The notes: generated by a model not told the origin, from the letters alone. Counted from the stretch's first letter, positions 44,022-53,966 are shown. The stretch: DNA of 64,000 bases from Collinsella aerofaciens (GCF_028206995.1 NZ_JAQLFL010000005.1:1-64000); one strand, 5' to 3'. Program-made: numbers and translations.

Positions 44022-44558
44022 CTATTCGGTCTCGCCCGGTCGAGCGCCGCGCGCCAGGGCGTCCTGGTACTCCTTGACGGCCTTGAGCCTCTGCATCGGC
44101 TTCAATCGCTCGAACATGGTATTGCCGTGCAGGTGATCGATCTCGTGCTGCAGGCACACGCAGAACAGGTCGCCCGAGGCCTCGTAGCGAATCAGGTTGG
44201 CATCCAGATCGTATGCCTCGACGACAACGTGGTCAGGGCGCTCGATCTCGCAGCTGATGCCAGGAATGGAAAGGCAGCCCTCGCTAAAGGGCACCAGATG
44301 GTCACTCTGCTCAACAATGACGGGATTGATAAGCACGTACGGGTCGTAGTCGTTCTTGTCGCTGTAGTCGCAGTCGATGGTGACGAGCTGAATGAGCTCG
44401 CCGATCTGTGGGGCAGCCAAGCCGCAGCCGCCGTTCTCGAACATCATCTTCTTCATCTTCTCGGCAAGCGCCTCGATCGCCGGGGTGATCTCCTCGATGA
44501 CGGCGCACTCCTGGCGCAGACGAGGGTCGGGCGACAGTACGATTCCGTTGGCTTCCAT
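44022..44558 (-). CDS. def: Peptide deformylase
   Basis: 178 aa; ATG 44558 has GAAAGG 6 bp upstream. It removes the N-formyl group from new proteins, complementing fmt. All three metal-site motifs are present: GCGLAAPQ, EGCLSIPG and QHEIDHLHG. It follows priA by 18 bp, so priA-def-fmt-rsmB may be one transcription unit interrupted by the palindromic element at 43909-44010. Confidence 0.96.
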   Translation of the reverse strand: MEANGIVLSPDPRLRQECAVIEEITPAIEALAEKMKKMMFENGGCGLAAPQIGELIQLVTIDCDYSDKNDYDPYVLINPVIVEQSDHLVPFSEGCLSIPGISCEIERPDHVVVEAYDLDANLIRYEASGDLFCVCLQHEIDHLHGNTMFERLKPMQRLKAVKEYQDALARGARPGETE

Positions 44559-44576
44559 GGCCATCCTTTCGGGTTG

Positions 44577-47003
44577 TTACATCAAATCATAGGCATCGAC
44601 GTCAACGCTCACGCTCACGCCGCGCACAGAGCCCACCTCTTTGAGGCAGGCGTCGATATCATCAGAGACATGGTACCCCACGGGCGACTTCACAAGCAGG
44701 TGGAAGCGATAACGGTCCTTGGCTCTTTCGATTACACACGAAGCCGGACCCAGCACCTGCGGCACGGCACTCCCCGCCCGCAAAAAGTCGGGCGCGGCGG
44801 CATGCCAGCGGCGCTTAAGAAGCTTTGCGATACGTCCGATGTAGTTCTGCGCGTCGTCTCGGTTCGCCGACCACACCAAGATGTTGACCAGACGAACAAA
44901 CGGCGGGTACAGCGCGTCGCGGCGCTGATCCAGGTCGTAGTCGGTAAAGATCGAACGGTCATGCTCAGCGACGGCGCGAATGACCGGATCCTCGGGCAGG
45001 TAGGTCTGGATGATCACCTCGCCGGGGCGATCGCCGCGACCGGCACGGCCCGCCACCTGTTCCAGCAGGTCGTAGGCGCGCTCCCCTGCGCGGAAGTCCG
45101 GCAGCTTGAGGGCGAAGTCGGCATTGACCACGCCCACGAGCGTGACCTCGGGAAAGTCGAGACCCTTTGCGATCATTTGGGTGCCCAGCAACACGGCACA
45201 ATCCGCCGCATCGAACTGCTCGAGCAGTTTTTTGTGCGCATCCTTGCCGCGCGTGGAATCGGCATCCATGCGAATGATGGCGACATTCTCGGGCAGCATC
45301 TGGTGCAGTGCGTCCTCGATCTGCTGCGTGCCCAGACCCATTTTTGCCAGGTAACGGCTGCCGCACTTGGGGCAGCGACTCGTGGGCGCGGGATACGGCT
45401 GCACGCGCCAAGACGAACCGCATGTATGACACTGCAGCGTGTGCGTGCGCTCGTGATACGTAAGCGCGGTGGAGCAGTGGTTGCAGGTGGGGACGCAGCC
45501 GCATTCGCGGCACATAAGGAACGGCGCAAAACCGCGGCGGTTGTGCAGTAACACGGCTTTCTCACGGCGCTCGACCACACGCTCCAAGCCCTCCATCAAG
45601 GGTTTTGAGAACATAGATCGGCTGCCGTGAGAAAACTCACGGCGCAGGTCGGCAATCCGAACCGTAGGCAGCACGGCGTGTCCCGGGCGCTCGGGCATCT
45701 CAACGCGCGTCCAAGTGGCACCGTAATACGTGCCATGGCGGCAGCGGTCGAGGGCCTCGGCAGAAGGCGTGGCGGAGCCCAACACGAGCGGGCAGCGGTA
45801 GCGGCGCGCCATCTCGGCCGCCACCTCGCGCGCATGGTAGCGCGGACTGGAGCCCTGCTTGTAACTGGTCTCGTGCTCCTCGTCGATGATGATGAGGCCA
45901 AGGTCGCTGAGCGGGCAAAAGAGCGCCGAACGGGCGCCGACAACCACGCGGGCCGCACCGCTGGCGACCATATCCCACTGGTCCAGGCGCTCGCCAGCCG
46001 AAAGGCGCGAATGGAACACGGCAACCGTCTCGCCAAAGCGCGAGCGAAAGCGGCCGACGGTCTGGGCCGTCAGCGAGATCTCGGGCACGAGCACGCAGGC
46101 CGAACGGCCGGCTGCCAGCACGCGCTCAATCGCCGAAAGGTAAACCTCGGTTTTGCCGGAGCCGGTGACGCCATCAACGAGCACCACGTCGCCATGAGCG
46201 TCCAGACGGGCGCGCTCAATCTGCGCGAGCGCCTGCTGCTGGCCGTTGGTGAGTGCGACCGGCGCCTTGCCGCTTGCCGAGGACAGCGTGGTTTGCTCGC
46301 TGCAGCCACGCCACGCACGGCGCTCCTCCACCACCACGACGCCGCGCTTTTCGAGCGCCTTGATAGTCGCCGACATGCTGTTATAGAGCAGGTTGAGGTC
46401 GCGCGTCGTGACCGGTCCGCACTGGAGCGCCTCGATGAGCTGACGCTGACGAACCGCCGTTTTGGGAGGCGTATAGTCGAAGCCCTCGGGCGTAAGCATG
46501 ACCCAACGGTTTTGGATAGGCTTGACGGCTGGGCGCTCAACCGACCATGCGCCGTCATCGCCCTTGACCACGCGCGGGCTGCCGCCCGGGGGCAAGAACA
46601 GGCGCAGACACTCGGAAAGCGTCGCGACATATTCGCGGCTCATCCAACGCGCGATGCGGGCGGCCTCTGCGGTAAAGAGCGGTTTGCTGAGGATAGCCTC
46701 GACAGCTTTAATGCGCGCGGGGTCGATGGCGTTGTTGCCCTGCAGGTCGCCCAGCTCAGGCGTAGTGTCGACGATATAGCCCGCGGCGGCGCGGTTGCCA
46801 AAGTGGACCAGGACCGTGGATCCAATCTGCGCCTCGTTGGCAAGGGACTCGGGGATGCCGTAAGCAAACGGCTCGGACAGCGCACGGGTGGGAATGTCGA
46901 GGACTACGCTCGCATAGGCGGCGACGGGTTCAGGTGCGAACTCAGGCTTGGCCGGAGTCTCCTCCGGTTCCGGCGAACCAAACAGTGACAGTTGCTCGGC
47001 CAT
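44577..47003 (-). CDS. priA: Primosomal helicase
   Basis: 808 aa from ATG 47003 (GGGAGG upstream). A 3'-5' helicase that restarts stalled replication forks. It shows the N-terminal DNA-binding domain (VVLDIPTRALSEPFAYGIP), Walker A DGVTGSGKTEVYL (277-289), LIIIDEEHETSYKQ, the zinc-binding Cys cluster (CRECGCVPTCNHC, CHTCG, CPKCG) and QVAGRAGRGDRPGEV. Length and motif order are normal. Confidence 0.96.
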   Translation of the reverse strand: MAEQLSLFGSPEPEETPAKPEFAPEPVAAYASVVLDIPTRALSEPFAYGIPESLANEAQIGSTVLVHFGNRAAAGYIVDTTPELGDLQGNNAIDPARIKAVEAILSKPLFTAEAARIARWMSREYVATLSECLRLFLPPGGSPRVVKGDDGAWSVERPAVKPIQNRWVMLTPEGFDYTPPKTAVRQRQLIEALQCGPVTTRDLNLLYNSMSATIKALEKRGVVVVEERRAWRGCSEQTTLSSASGKAPVALTNGQQQALAQIERARLDAHGDVVLVDGVTGSGKTEVYLSAIERVLAAGRSACVLVPEISLTAQTVGRFRSRFGETVAVFHSRLSAGERLDQWDMVASGAARVVVGARSALFCPLSDLGLIIIDEEHETSYKQGSSPRYHAREVAAEMARRYRCPLVLGSATPSAEALDRCRHGTYYGATWTRVEMPERPGHAVLPTVRIADLRREFSHGSRSMFSKPLMEGLERVVERREKAVLLHNRRGFAPFLMCRECGCVPTCNHCSTALTYHERTHTLQCHTCGSSWRVQPYPAPTSRCPKCGSRYLAKMGLGTQQIEDALHQMLPENVAIIRMDADSTRGKDAHKKLLEQFDAADCAVLLGTQMIAKGLDFPEVTLVGVVNADFALKLPDFRAGERAYDLLEQVAGRAGRGDRPGEVIIQTYLPEDPVIRAVAEHDRSIFTDYDLDQRRDALYPPFVRLVNILVWSANRDDAQNYIGRIAKLLKRRWHAAAPDFLRAGSAVPQVLGPASCVIERAKDRYRFHLLVKSPVGYHVSDDIDACLKEVGSVRGVSVSVDVDAYDLM

Positions 47004-47036
47004 GGTCTCTGTACCTCCCATCCCATACGTCTTTAG

Positions 47037-47071
47037 AAACAAGAGCCCCACTCGTGGTGAGCGGGGCTCGG
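47037..47071 (-). terminator. Terminator of gltX
   Basis: Minus-strand stem GAGCCCCGCTC/GAGTGGGGCTC around CACCAC, followed by TTGTTTC, 20 bp past the gltX stop. Confidence 0.8.
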
Positions 47072-47092
47072 ATACATGCGTTTACGCGACTG

Positions 47093-48568
47093 TTACAGCG
47101 CCATCGTGCGGGCGCGGTCGATACGCGCCAGGCAGTCGTCACGACCGACGAGCGCCATGGTCTCGCCCAGCGGAGGGCTCACCATGTTGCCGCAGACGGC
47201 GACGCGCACGGCCTGGAACACCACGCGCTTCTTGAGGTCCATCTGCTCGGGGAGCGGCTCAAGCGCGGCATCGATGTTGGCGGCCGTCCACTCGTCCACG
47301 CCCTCGAGCGCGGCCTTGGCGGCATCAAGAATGGCGCCCATGCCGTCCTTGGCCAGGCCCTTGTTGACGGACTTCTCGTCATACTCGAGCGTCTCGACCG
47401 TAGCGAAGATGGGAGCGGCGACGGTCACGGCGTCGGCCGGCATCTTGGTGCGCGGCTTGACAATGGCGGCAAGCGCGTCGATCCAATCCTCGCCGTACTC
47501 GACATTACCCTCGATGAGACCCGCCTCGTGCAGCTCTGGGACCATGATCTCGTCGGCAAACTGAGCATCGGACATGCCGTTGATGTACTCGGCATTGACC
47601 CAATCGAGCTTCTTGGGGTCGAAGGTCGCGGGGTTCTTGGAGATGCGGTCGAGCGAGAACTTGCTGGCCAGGACATCGCGCGGGATGATCGTGGTCTCGC
47701 CGTCGAGCGACCAGCCGAGCAGAGCCAGGTAGTTGACGAAGGCGTCGGACAGGTAACCGGCGTCGCGGTACTCCTCCACCGAGGTGGCGCCGTGGCGCTT
47801 GGAGAGCTTCTTGCCGTCGGCGCCCAGGATCATGGAGATGTGGGCGAACGTGGGCACGGGCGCGCCGAGAGCCTCGTAGACCATGACCTGACGCGGGGTG
47901 TTGGACAAGTGGTCGTCGCCGCGGATGACGTGGGTGATCTTCATCATGGCGTCGTCGACGACGGTCGCGAAGTTGTACGTGGGCGTGCCGTCGGAACGGA
48001 AGATGACAAAGTCGTCGAGCTCCTTGGCGTCGAAGGTCACCTCGCCGTGGACGGCGTCGTGGATGACGACGTCGCCGCGGTCCTCGGGCACCTTGATACG
48101 CAGGACGTAGGACTCGCCGGCCTCGATGCGGCGGCGGGCCTCCTCGGGATCAAGATCGCGGCAACGGCGCTGATAGCCCTGGAAGGGGTCCTTGCGCTCC
48201 TGCGCGGCCTTGCGGTCGGCGTCGAGCTGCTCCTTGGTGCAGAAGCAGGGATAGGCCTTGCCCTCGTCCCAAAGCTTCTGGGCGGCCTGCTTGTACAGGT
48301 CCAGGCGCTCGGTCTGGGCGTAGGGGCCAAAGTCGCCGCCCACCTCGGGACCCTCGTCCCAGTCCAGGCCCAGCCAACGCATGGCGCGCAGGATGATCTG
48401 CGTGTTCTCGTCGGTGGAGCGGGTGGGGTCGGTGTCGTCGATGCGCAGGATGAACGTGCCGCCGTTTGCGCGGGCGAAAGCCCAGTTATAGATAGCGGTG
48501 CGGGCGCCGCCGATGTGCAGCTTGCCCGTCGGTGAGGGTGCAAAGCGGACGCGAACGTCTGATGCCAT
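47093..48568 (-). CDS. gltX: Glutamyl-tRNA synthetase
   Basis: 491 aa; ATG 48568 with GAGGAG 6 bp upstream. It charges tRNA-Glu (and possibly tRNA-Gln if an amidotransferase is present). Class I signatures: RFAPSPTGKLHIGG (HIGH motif, residues 18-21) and KLSKRHG (KMSKS counterpart). Domain order and length are usual. Monocistronic, with its own terminator. Confidence 0.96.
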   Translation of the reverse strand: MASDVRVRFAPSPTGKLHIGGARTAIYNWAFARANGGTFILRIDDTDPTRSTDENTQIILRAMRWLGLDWDEGPEVGGDFGPYAQTERLDLYKQAAQKLWDEGKAYPCFCTKEQLDADRKAAQERKDPFQGYQRRCRDLDPEEARRRIEAGESYVLRIKVPEDRGDVVIHDAVHGEVTFDAKELDDFVIFRSDGTPTYNFATVVDDAMMKITHVIRGDDHLSNTPRQVMVYEALGAPVPTFAHISMILGADGKKLSKRHGATSVEEYRDAGYLSDAFVNYLALLGWSLDGETTIIPRDVLASKFSLDRISKNPATFDPKKLDWVNAEYINGMSDAQFADEIMVPELHEAGLIEGNVEYGEDWIDALAAIVKPRTKMPADAVTVAAPIFATVETLEYDEKSVNKGLAKDGMGAILDAAKAALEGVDEWTAANIDAALEPLPEQMDLKKRVVFQAVRVAVCGNMVSPPLGETMALVGRDDCLARIDRARTMAL

Positions 48569-48649
48569 GGAAATCTCCTCGATTGCAGGATGGATGTCTA
48601 ACCGCATCAGTATAAAGCATCAAAGCAACCTCCGCACAAAGGGCACCGA

Positions 48650-48745
48650 CCTACTCATTGGGGACAGACTTAAATGACCAGTCTTTGGGCAACCTGTCGG
48701 CACTTAGGCAAGGCTGATCATTTAAGTCTGTCCCCAATGAGTAGG
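48650..48745. repeat. 96-bp palindrome with perfect 28-bp arms
   Basis: Arms 48650-48677 (CCTACTCATTGGGGACAGAC...) and 48718-48745 are exact reverse complements around a 40-bp loop. It lies between divergent gltX and metK. GGGGACAGACTTAAATG-type repeats occur in many bacteria as REP/RAYT-like elements; no transposase is in the window. Confidence 0.8.
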
Positions 48746-48802
48746 TGCGGAAAGGGTGTGAATGTTTGATTTACGCGCTATGATGTGCCCTTGCATAGAG
48801 AG

Positions 48803-48837
48803 CCCGGCGGAATGGTAACGGTCGCCGGGACACGTTT
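48803..48837 (+). promoter_or_regulatory. Hairpin in the metK leader
   Basis: CCCGGCG (48803-48809) pairs with CGCCGGG (48823-48829) and ACACGTTTTTG follows, shortly before the ribosome site. A TATGAT -10-like box lies at 48779. It could attenuate metK, but it does not match a SAM riboswitch class I can recognise. Confidence 0.45.
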
Positions 48838-48851
48838 TTGAAAGGACAATC

Positions 48852-50132
48852 ATGTCAGAAGAACTTCGTTCCATCCCGCCCCAACACGGGTCCTTTGTTT
48901 TTACGTCGGAGTCGGTGACCGAAGGTCATCCAGATAAGATCGCTGACCAGATCAGCGACGCCGTCCTCGACGCAATCCTCTCCAAAGAAATAGAGCTCCA
49001 GGAGCAGGGCTACATCGCCCCCAACGGTGCGCCCGCCAACGTGGAGAACGTCCGCTGCGCCTGCGAGACCCTCGTGACCACCGGCACCGTCATTGTCGCC
49101 GGCGAGATTCGGACCCAGGCCTACGTCGACGTACAGGAAATCGCCCGCGGCGTTATCCGCCGCATTGGCTACAACCGTGCCAAATTCGGTTTTGACTGCG
49201 ACACCTGCGGCGTTATGAGCCTCATCCACGAGCAGTCGCCCGATATCGCCCAGGGCGTCGACGAGTCCTTCGAGACCCAGACCGGCGCTACCACCGACCC
49301 GATCGACCTGATCGGTGCCGGCGACCAGGGCATGATGTTCGGTTATGCCTCCAACGAGACCAAGACCCTCATGCCCATGCCGCACTACCTGGCAAGCCGT
49401 CTGGCTGAGCGCCTGGCCGCCGTGCGTCACGACGGTACCCTCGCCTATCTGCGTCCCGACGGCAAGACCCAGGTCACCGTGCGCTACGAAGACGGCAAGC
49501 CCGTCGAGGTAACGACCATCGTCATCTCCACGCAGCACGCCGCCGAGATCGAGGACATGGGCAAGATCAAGGCCGACCTCATCGAGCACGTCATCACCCC
49601 GGTCATGGCCGCTGAGAACATGCCGTGGGATAACGCGGACATCTACGTGAACCCCACCGGTCGCTTTGTCGTGGGCGGCCCCATGGGCGACACGGGTCTG
49701 ACCGGCCGCAAGATCATCGTCGACACCTACGGCGGCTACGGCCGTCACGGCGGCGGCGCCTTTAGCGGCAAGGACTGCACCAAGGTCGACCGATCCGCCG
49801 CGTATGCCGCGCGCTGGGTCGCCAAGAACGTGGTCGCCGCCGGCCTAGCCGACCGCTGCGAAGTCGAGCTTGCCTACGCCATCGGCGTTTCCAAGCCCCT
49901 CTCAATCATGGTCGACACTTTCGGTACCGCACATGTTGCCGAGGACAAGATCGTCGAGGCCGTAGAGAAGACCTTCGACCTGCGCCCGGGCGCAATCATC
50001 CGCGACCTGGACCTACGCCGCCCCATCTACGAAAAGACTGCAGCCTACGGTCACTTCGGCCGAGAAGACGCCGACTTCACCTGGGAAAAAACCGACCGAG
50101 TCGAAGAACTCAAAGCAGCCTGCGGCCTGTAA
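48852..50132 (+). CDS. metK: S-adenosylmethionine synthetase
   Basis: 426 aa with GAAAGGA before the ATG. It makes SAM from methionine and ATP. Signatures: [32 protein letters not shown] and [19 protein letters not shown]. Longer than the common 385-400 aa by short insertions, as in other Actinobacteria. Monocistronic, with a strong terminator. Confidence 0.97.
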   Translation: MSEELRSIPPQHGSFVFTSESVTEGHPDKIADQISDAVLDAILSKEIELQEQGYIAPNGAPANVENVRCACETLVTTGTVIVAGEIRTQAYVDVQEIARGVIRRIGYNRAKFGFDCDTCGVMSLIHEQSPDIAQGVDESFETQTGATTDPIDLIGAGDQGMMFGYASNETKTLMPMPHYLASRLAERLAAVRHDGTLAYLRPDGKTQVTVRYEDGKPVEVTTIVISTQHAAEIEDMGKIKADLIEHVITPVMAAENMPWDNADIYVNPTGRFVVGGPMGDTGLTGRKIIVDTYGGYGRHGGGAFSGKDCTKVDRSAAYAARWVAKNVVAAGLADRCEVELAYAIGVSKPLSIMVDTFGTAHVAEDKIVEAVEKTFDLRPGAIIRDLDLRRPIYEKTAAYGHFGREDADFTWEKTDRVEELKAACGL

Positions 50133-50170
50133 GCCAACGGCAAAAGCTGCAGCCAAGAAACAACGCACCA

Positions 50171-50209
50171 AAAGAAGTACCGGCTCCAACTGGTACTTCT
50201 TTTTTATTT
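50171..50209 (+). terminator. Terminator of metK
   Basis: AGAAGTACC/GGTACTTCT (50173-50181, 50192-50200) with a short loop, followed by TTTTTTATTT. Confidence 0.92.
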
Positions 50210-50299
50210 AAAGGTGGTGAAGATGATCCGACCTGGGACATGGAATAGGTCATAGGCCCATAAATTTCGCAGCAGAGCGACTCCAACCATGTATCCTAA

Positions 50300-50420
50300 G
50301 TTCCGAGGGCTTTAGTATTTGGTCGATCGCGAGTTCCGCACGAGCCGGAGGCCACTTAATGTGGCCTCCGTGCGAGCAGGACTGTCCGAGCAGGCGACCA
50401 AATACTAAAGCCCTCGGAAC
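50300..50420. repeat. 121-bp nested palindrome with perfect 26-bp arms
   Basis: GTTCCGAGGGCTTTAGTATT... (50300-50325) is exactly inverted at 50395-50420. Inside lies a second perfect hairpin GGAGGCCAC/GTGGCCTCC (50347-50355, 50361-50369). It fills most of the gap between metK and the serine dehydratase gene. Confidence 0.85.
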
Positions 50421-50475
50421 GGCGGGACAGAGTATGCCCCACCCCTCGGGACGACGGGATAGATAAGGAGCACCC

Positions 50476-52083
50476 ATGGCAGGCAAGCCGCAAACACTAG
50501 CTACGACCTCGGCATTCGAGATCTTGGGCCCCGTCATGGTCGGCCCCAGCTCGTCGCACACCGCCGGCGCCCTGCGCTGCGCCCAAGTTGCCGCCAGCCT
50601 GCTAGAAGGCCGCATTACCAAGGTCACCTTTGGCCTGTGGAACTCCTTCGCCCACACCTACCGCGGCCACGGCACCGACCGTGCGCTCGTCGCGGGCATC
50701 CTGGGCCTCGACACCGATGACGAGAATATCAAGCAGGCCTTCAACCTCGCACGCGAGCAGGGCCTCGAATATCACTTTGACATCAAGGGCGACGACGCCT
50801 CCATCCACCCCAATACCGTCGATATCGACATGGTCGACGACACGGGCGCCACGGCACAGGTCCGCGGCGAGAGCCTGGGCGGCGGCAAGATGCGCATTAG
50901 CCGCATTAACGGCGTCGGCGTCGACATCTCGGGCATGTACTCCACGCTCTTCGTGGCACACAAGGACGTCCCCGGTGTACTCGCCGCGCTCACCAACCTG
51001 CTCGCCTACGCCCACGTGAACATCGCCTTCTGCCGCACCTACCGCACCGAAGTGGGCGGCCAGGCTTACTCCGTCTTTGAGACCGACGGTGCGCCCGACG
51101 ACACCGTCGTCCCCATGCTCCGCAAGCTCGACAATGTCGATTACGCGACCTTTATCGAGCTCCCCGGTTCTGCCTCGTCGCTCTCCCCCGGCGTCTCGGC
51201 CAAGGAAATCTTCGACGACGGCGAGCAGCTGCTCGATGCGTGCGAGGAACTGGGGCTCAGCATCGGCGCCGTCATGGCCGTTCGCGAGGCGCGTCTGACC
51301 GGCGAGGCCCACGCCGTCGCCGCCATGCGCCGCGTGCTCGACGTCATGCGCGAGGAGACCACGGCCCCCATCGCCAATCCGCAGCGTTCGCTCGGCGGTC
51401 TTATCGGCGGCGAGGCCAAACTCGTCGATGCCACCAGCCGCAACGATTTGAGTGCAAGCCTGATGGGCGCCGTCCAGACCGACGCCGTTGCCCGCGCCAT
51501 GGCCGTGCTCGAGCGCTCCGCTACCATGGGCGTGATTGTCGCCGCCCCCACGGCAGGCTCCGCGGGTGTTGTGCCCGGCTGCGTGCTGGCGCTCGCCGAT
51601 CGCCTGCAGCTCGACGACGAGCAGGTCATGGACGCGCTCTACTGCGCAGCCGCCATCGGCCTCAACCTCACCACAAGCGCCTGCGTTGCCGGCGCCGAGG
51701 GCGGCTGCCAAGCCGAGGTGGGAAGCGCCGCTGCCATGGCAGCCGCCGCGCTGGTGCAGATGCTCGGCGGCACGCCCGAGCAGGCGCTCGACGCCAGTTC
51801 CATCGCGCTGAGTAACCTGCTGGGCCTCGTTTGTGACCCCGTCGGTGGCCTCGTGGAGGTGCCCTGCCAAAACCGCAACGCCATTGGCGTGGCAGCGGCC
51901 TTTAGCTCGGCACAACTCGCCCTCGCAGGCATTAAGAGCCTGGTGCCGTTTGACCAGATGGCACATGTCATGCTCTCGGTGGGTCACGCGTTGCCGGCCA
52001 CGCTGCGCGAGACGGCAAAGGGCGGCATCGCGCAGGCTCCGGCCGCACTTTCGGCCTGTGCAAAATGCGGTGTGTGCGGATAG
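50476..52083 (+). CDS. sdaA: L-serine dehydratase, single-chain iron-sulfur type
   Basis: 535 aa with AAGGAG 6 bp before the ATG. It deaminates serine to pyruvate and ammonia. The beta part opens FEILGPVMVGPSSSHTAGALR and continues with an ACT-like domain (VPGVLAALTNLLAYAHVNIAF). The alpha part has APTAGSAGVVPGCVLAL and the [4Fe-4S] cysteines in TTSACVAGAEGGCQ and VCDPVGGLVEVPCQNRNA. The fused architecture avoids oxygen-sensitive subunit loss. Monocistronic. Confidence 0.95.
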   Translation: MAGKPQTLATTSAFEILGPVMVGPSSSHTAGALRCAQVAASLLEGRITKVTFGLWNSFAHTYRGHGTDRALVAGILGLDTDDENIKQAFNLAREQGLEYHFDIKGDDASIHPNTVDIDMVDDTGATAQVRGESLGGGKMRISRINGVGVDISGMYSTLFVAHKDVPGVLAALTNLLAYAHVNIAFCRTYRTEVGGQAYSVFETDGAPDDTVVPMLRKLDNVDYATFIELPGSASSLSPGVSAKEIFDDGEQLLDACEELGLSIGAVMAVREARLTGEAHAVAAMRRVLDVMREETTAPIANPQRSLGGLIGGEAKLVDATSRNDLSASLMGAVQTDAVARAMAVLERSATMGVIVAAPTAGSAGVVPGCVLALADRLQLDDEQVMDALYCAAAIGLNLTTSACVAGAEGGCQAEVGSAAAMAAAALVQMLGGTPEQALDASSIALSNLLGLVCDPVGGLVEVPCQNRNAIGVAAAFSSAQLALAGIKSLVPFDQMAHVMLSVGHALPATLRETAKGGIAQAPAALSACAKCGVCG

Positions 52084-52104
52084 CGGCAAAGAACGACTCA
52101 AAGT

Positions 52105-52129
52105 TGGGACAAATGTCCCACCTCTTTTG
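52105..52129 (+). terminator. Terminator of sdaA
   Basis: TGGGAC/GTCCCA with loop AAAT (52105-52120), then CCTCTTTTG. Confidence 0.7.
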
Positions 52130-52232
52130 AATGCCACCGTTTCCGTACCACAAACAGCAGGGCAATCGCTATAATGCAAGCCCAGTAAAAACACGATGAA
52201 CCGCAAGGCGAAAATCGAAGGATATGCATACG

Positions 52233-53966
52233 ATGTCGCAAAACGATCGAACTCAACTGATTCCCGATCCGCAGCAGCCGAGCAGGCACACCGGCGGCGT
52301 TCAGTCGCCGCGTCCTATCGCGCCGAGCCACGGTCAGCAGCGTAGTGCAGCAAACGCTTCCCAACGCCCGAACCAACAGCGACAGCAGCGTCAACAACGT
52401 CAGCAGCGCCAGGCAAACGGCAATGCGCCCAAGCAGCCCCCGACGAACGCTCGAGGCGATCGCGGCCCCGCGCGCAAGTCCGCCGGCAACAATAAGTCGG
52501 GCAAAAAGACGACGCTCTTTGTCGTCCTGGGTCTAATCGTCATTGTCTATATCGTAGGCATCGTAGCGTTTTCGCAGCTAGCATACCCCAACACCACCAT
52601 TGCCGGCGTCGACGTCTCGTTCTCCAACGCTTCGTCTGCCGCCACCAAGGTCAACTCGGCATGGAAGCACTATAAGCTCACCGTGACAGGCGATGACTTT
52701 AGCTGGTCCTATCAGCCCGAGTCCGATGAACCCATCGTCGACGGTGAAGCTGCCGCAAAAGAGATCATCAGCCACAACGAAGCCTTTGTATGGCCGGTCC
52801 GCCTTGTGGAATCCTTAAGCGGCAAGACCAAAACAACCGCTACCACCAACGAAGTCGATCTTGATCAAGACATCGACCTGTCCATGCTCTCCGATACCTT
52901 TGACCAAAAGAAGTTTGAGAAGGATCTGGGCGCCGCCATCGACGAGTTTAACGAAGGACGTTCGGGCACGTTCGAGGCCAATAGCTCCTATGACGAGCAA
53001 GCGGGCAAGTTTACCGTCGAGAAGGCGCGCTCCAACGAAAAACTCAACCGCGAGCATGTCATTAAATATGCCGAGCTCGAGCTCGCCTCGCTGGCCGAGA
53101 CCGTAGATCTTTCCAAGCTCGGCAACGATGCCTATGAGCCGCTCAATGGAACGCTGACCGATGATCAGATTCAGGCCGCATGCGATGCCGCCAACAACTT
53201 CTTGGGCGTCAACGTGACCCTCAAGCTCAACGGCGAGGATGCCGGAAAGGTCGACGGCAGCTCCGTGCTGCAGTGGATCAGCTTTGCCGATCCGGCCAAC
53301 CCCACGCTCGATACGTCGCAGATCAGCAGCTGGGCAGCCGAGCTCGCCAATGGCTTTAATACCGTTAGCTCCACTCGCTGGTGGACGCGCGCCGATGGCA
53401 AGCAGTGCGCCGTCGAAGGCGGCGACTTTGGTTGGTCCATCGACAGCAGCTCGCTCGCCAAGCAGGTCGAGGACGCCATTAACAACAAGCAGACCGGCGA
53501 GATCGAGATCAAGTACTCCCAGAAGGCCGACACCTTTACCGCAAAGGGAGAGCCCGACTGGAAGGCATACATCGATGTCGATCTGTCCGAGCAGCACGCG
53601 CGCTACTACGACGAGAACGGTAATATCGTTTGGGAGGCCAACTTTATTTCCGGCAAACCGGGCGAAGACGCCACCCCCGAAGGCGTGTGGCAGATCAACA
53701 GCAACGACGGCGGCAGCACCCTGATCGGAGCCAAGGACCCCGAGACCGGTAAGCCCAAATACGAGAGCCCGGTGAGCTACTGGATGCCGTTTGAGGGCAA
53801 CATGATCGGCTTCCACGACGCCACCTGGCAAAACGACAAGAGCTTCGATAATGCCGAGTCGTACAAGTGGTGCGGCAGCCACGGTTGCATCAACCTGCGC
53901 CTGGCAGACGCCAAGGCACTTCACGACTGCATCAAAGTCGGCCTGTGCGTGGTTGTCCACTCGTAG
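52233..53966 (+). CDS. L,D-transpeptidase (YkuD) with peptidoglycan-binding domains
   Basis: 577 aa; ATG 52233 fits AAGGA spacing better than ATG 52224. A Gln/Arg/Pro-rich cytoplasmic N-terminus (QRQQRQQRQQRQ) precedes one membrane helix (TTLFVVLGLIVIVYIVGIV). The extracellular part holds two repeats of the type seen before YkuD domains (ANTTIAGVDVSF-like, then YEPLNGTLTDDQIQ) and the catalytic YkuD domain with SHGCINLRLADAKAL; catalytic Cys near residue 552. It should form 3-3 crosslinks or attach proteins to peptidoglycan. Confidence 0.92.
   Translation: MSQNDRTQLIPDPQQPSRHTGGVQSPRPIAPSHGQQRSAANASQRPNQQRQQRQQRQQRQANGNAPKQPPTNARGDRGPARKSAGNNKSGKKTTLFVVLGLIVIVYIVGIVAFSQLAYPNTTIAGVDVSFSNASSAATKVNSAWKHYKLTVTGDDFSWSYQPESDEPIVDGEAAAKEIISHNEAFVWPVRLVESLSGKTKTTATTNEVDLDQDIDLSMLSDTFDQKKFEKDLGAAIDEFNEGRSGTFEANSSYDEQAGKFTVEKARSNEKLNREHVIKYAELELASLAETVDLSKLGNDAYEPLNGTLTDDQIQAACDAANNFLGVNVTLKLNGEDAGKVDGSSVLQWISFADPANPTLDTSQISSWAAELANGFNTVSSTRWWTRADGKQCAVEGGDFGWSIDSSSLAKQVEDAINNKQTGEIEIKYSQKADTFTAKGEPDWKAYIDVDLSEQHARYYDENGNIVWEANFISGKPGEDATPEGVWQINSNDGGSTLIGAKDPETGKPKYESPVSYWMPFEGNMIGFHDATWQNDKSFDNAESYKWCGSHGCINLRLADAKALHDCIKVGLCVVVHS

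Noticed and set aside
43989-48535. Long plus-strand frames opposite def, priA and gltX
   Set aside because: All are antisense to clear housekeeping genes and have low-complexity composition.
48745-48851. SAM riboswitch before metK
   Set aside because: Only one hairpin is visible; I could not fit the conserved cores of the SAM aptamer classes I know.
50602-52206. 534-aa antisense frame opposite sdaA
   Set aside because: Shadow of a GC-biased gene with no recognisable domain; sdaA has all its motifs.
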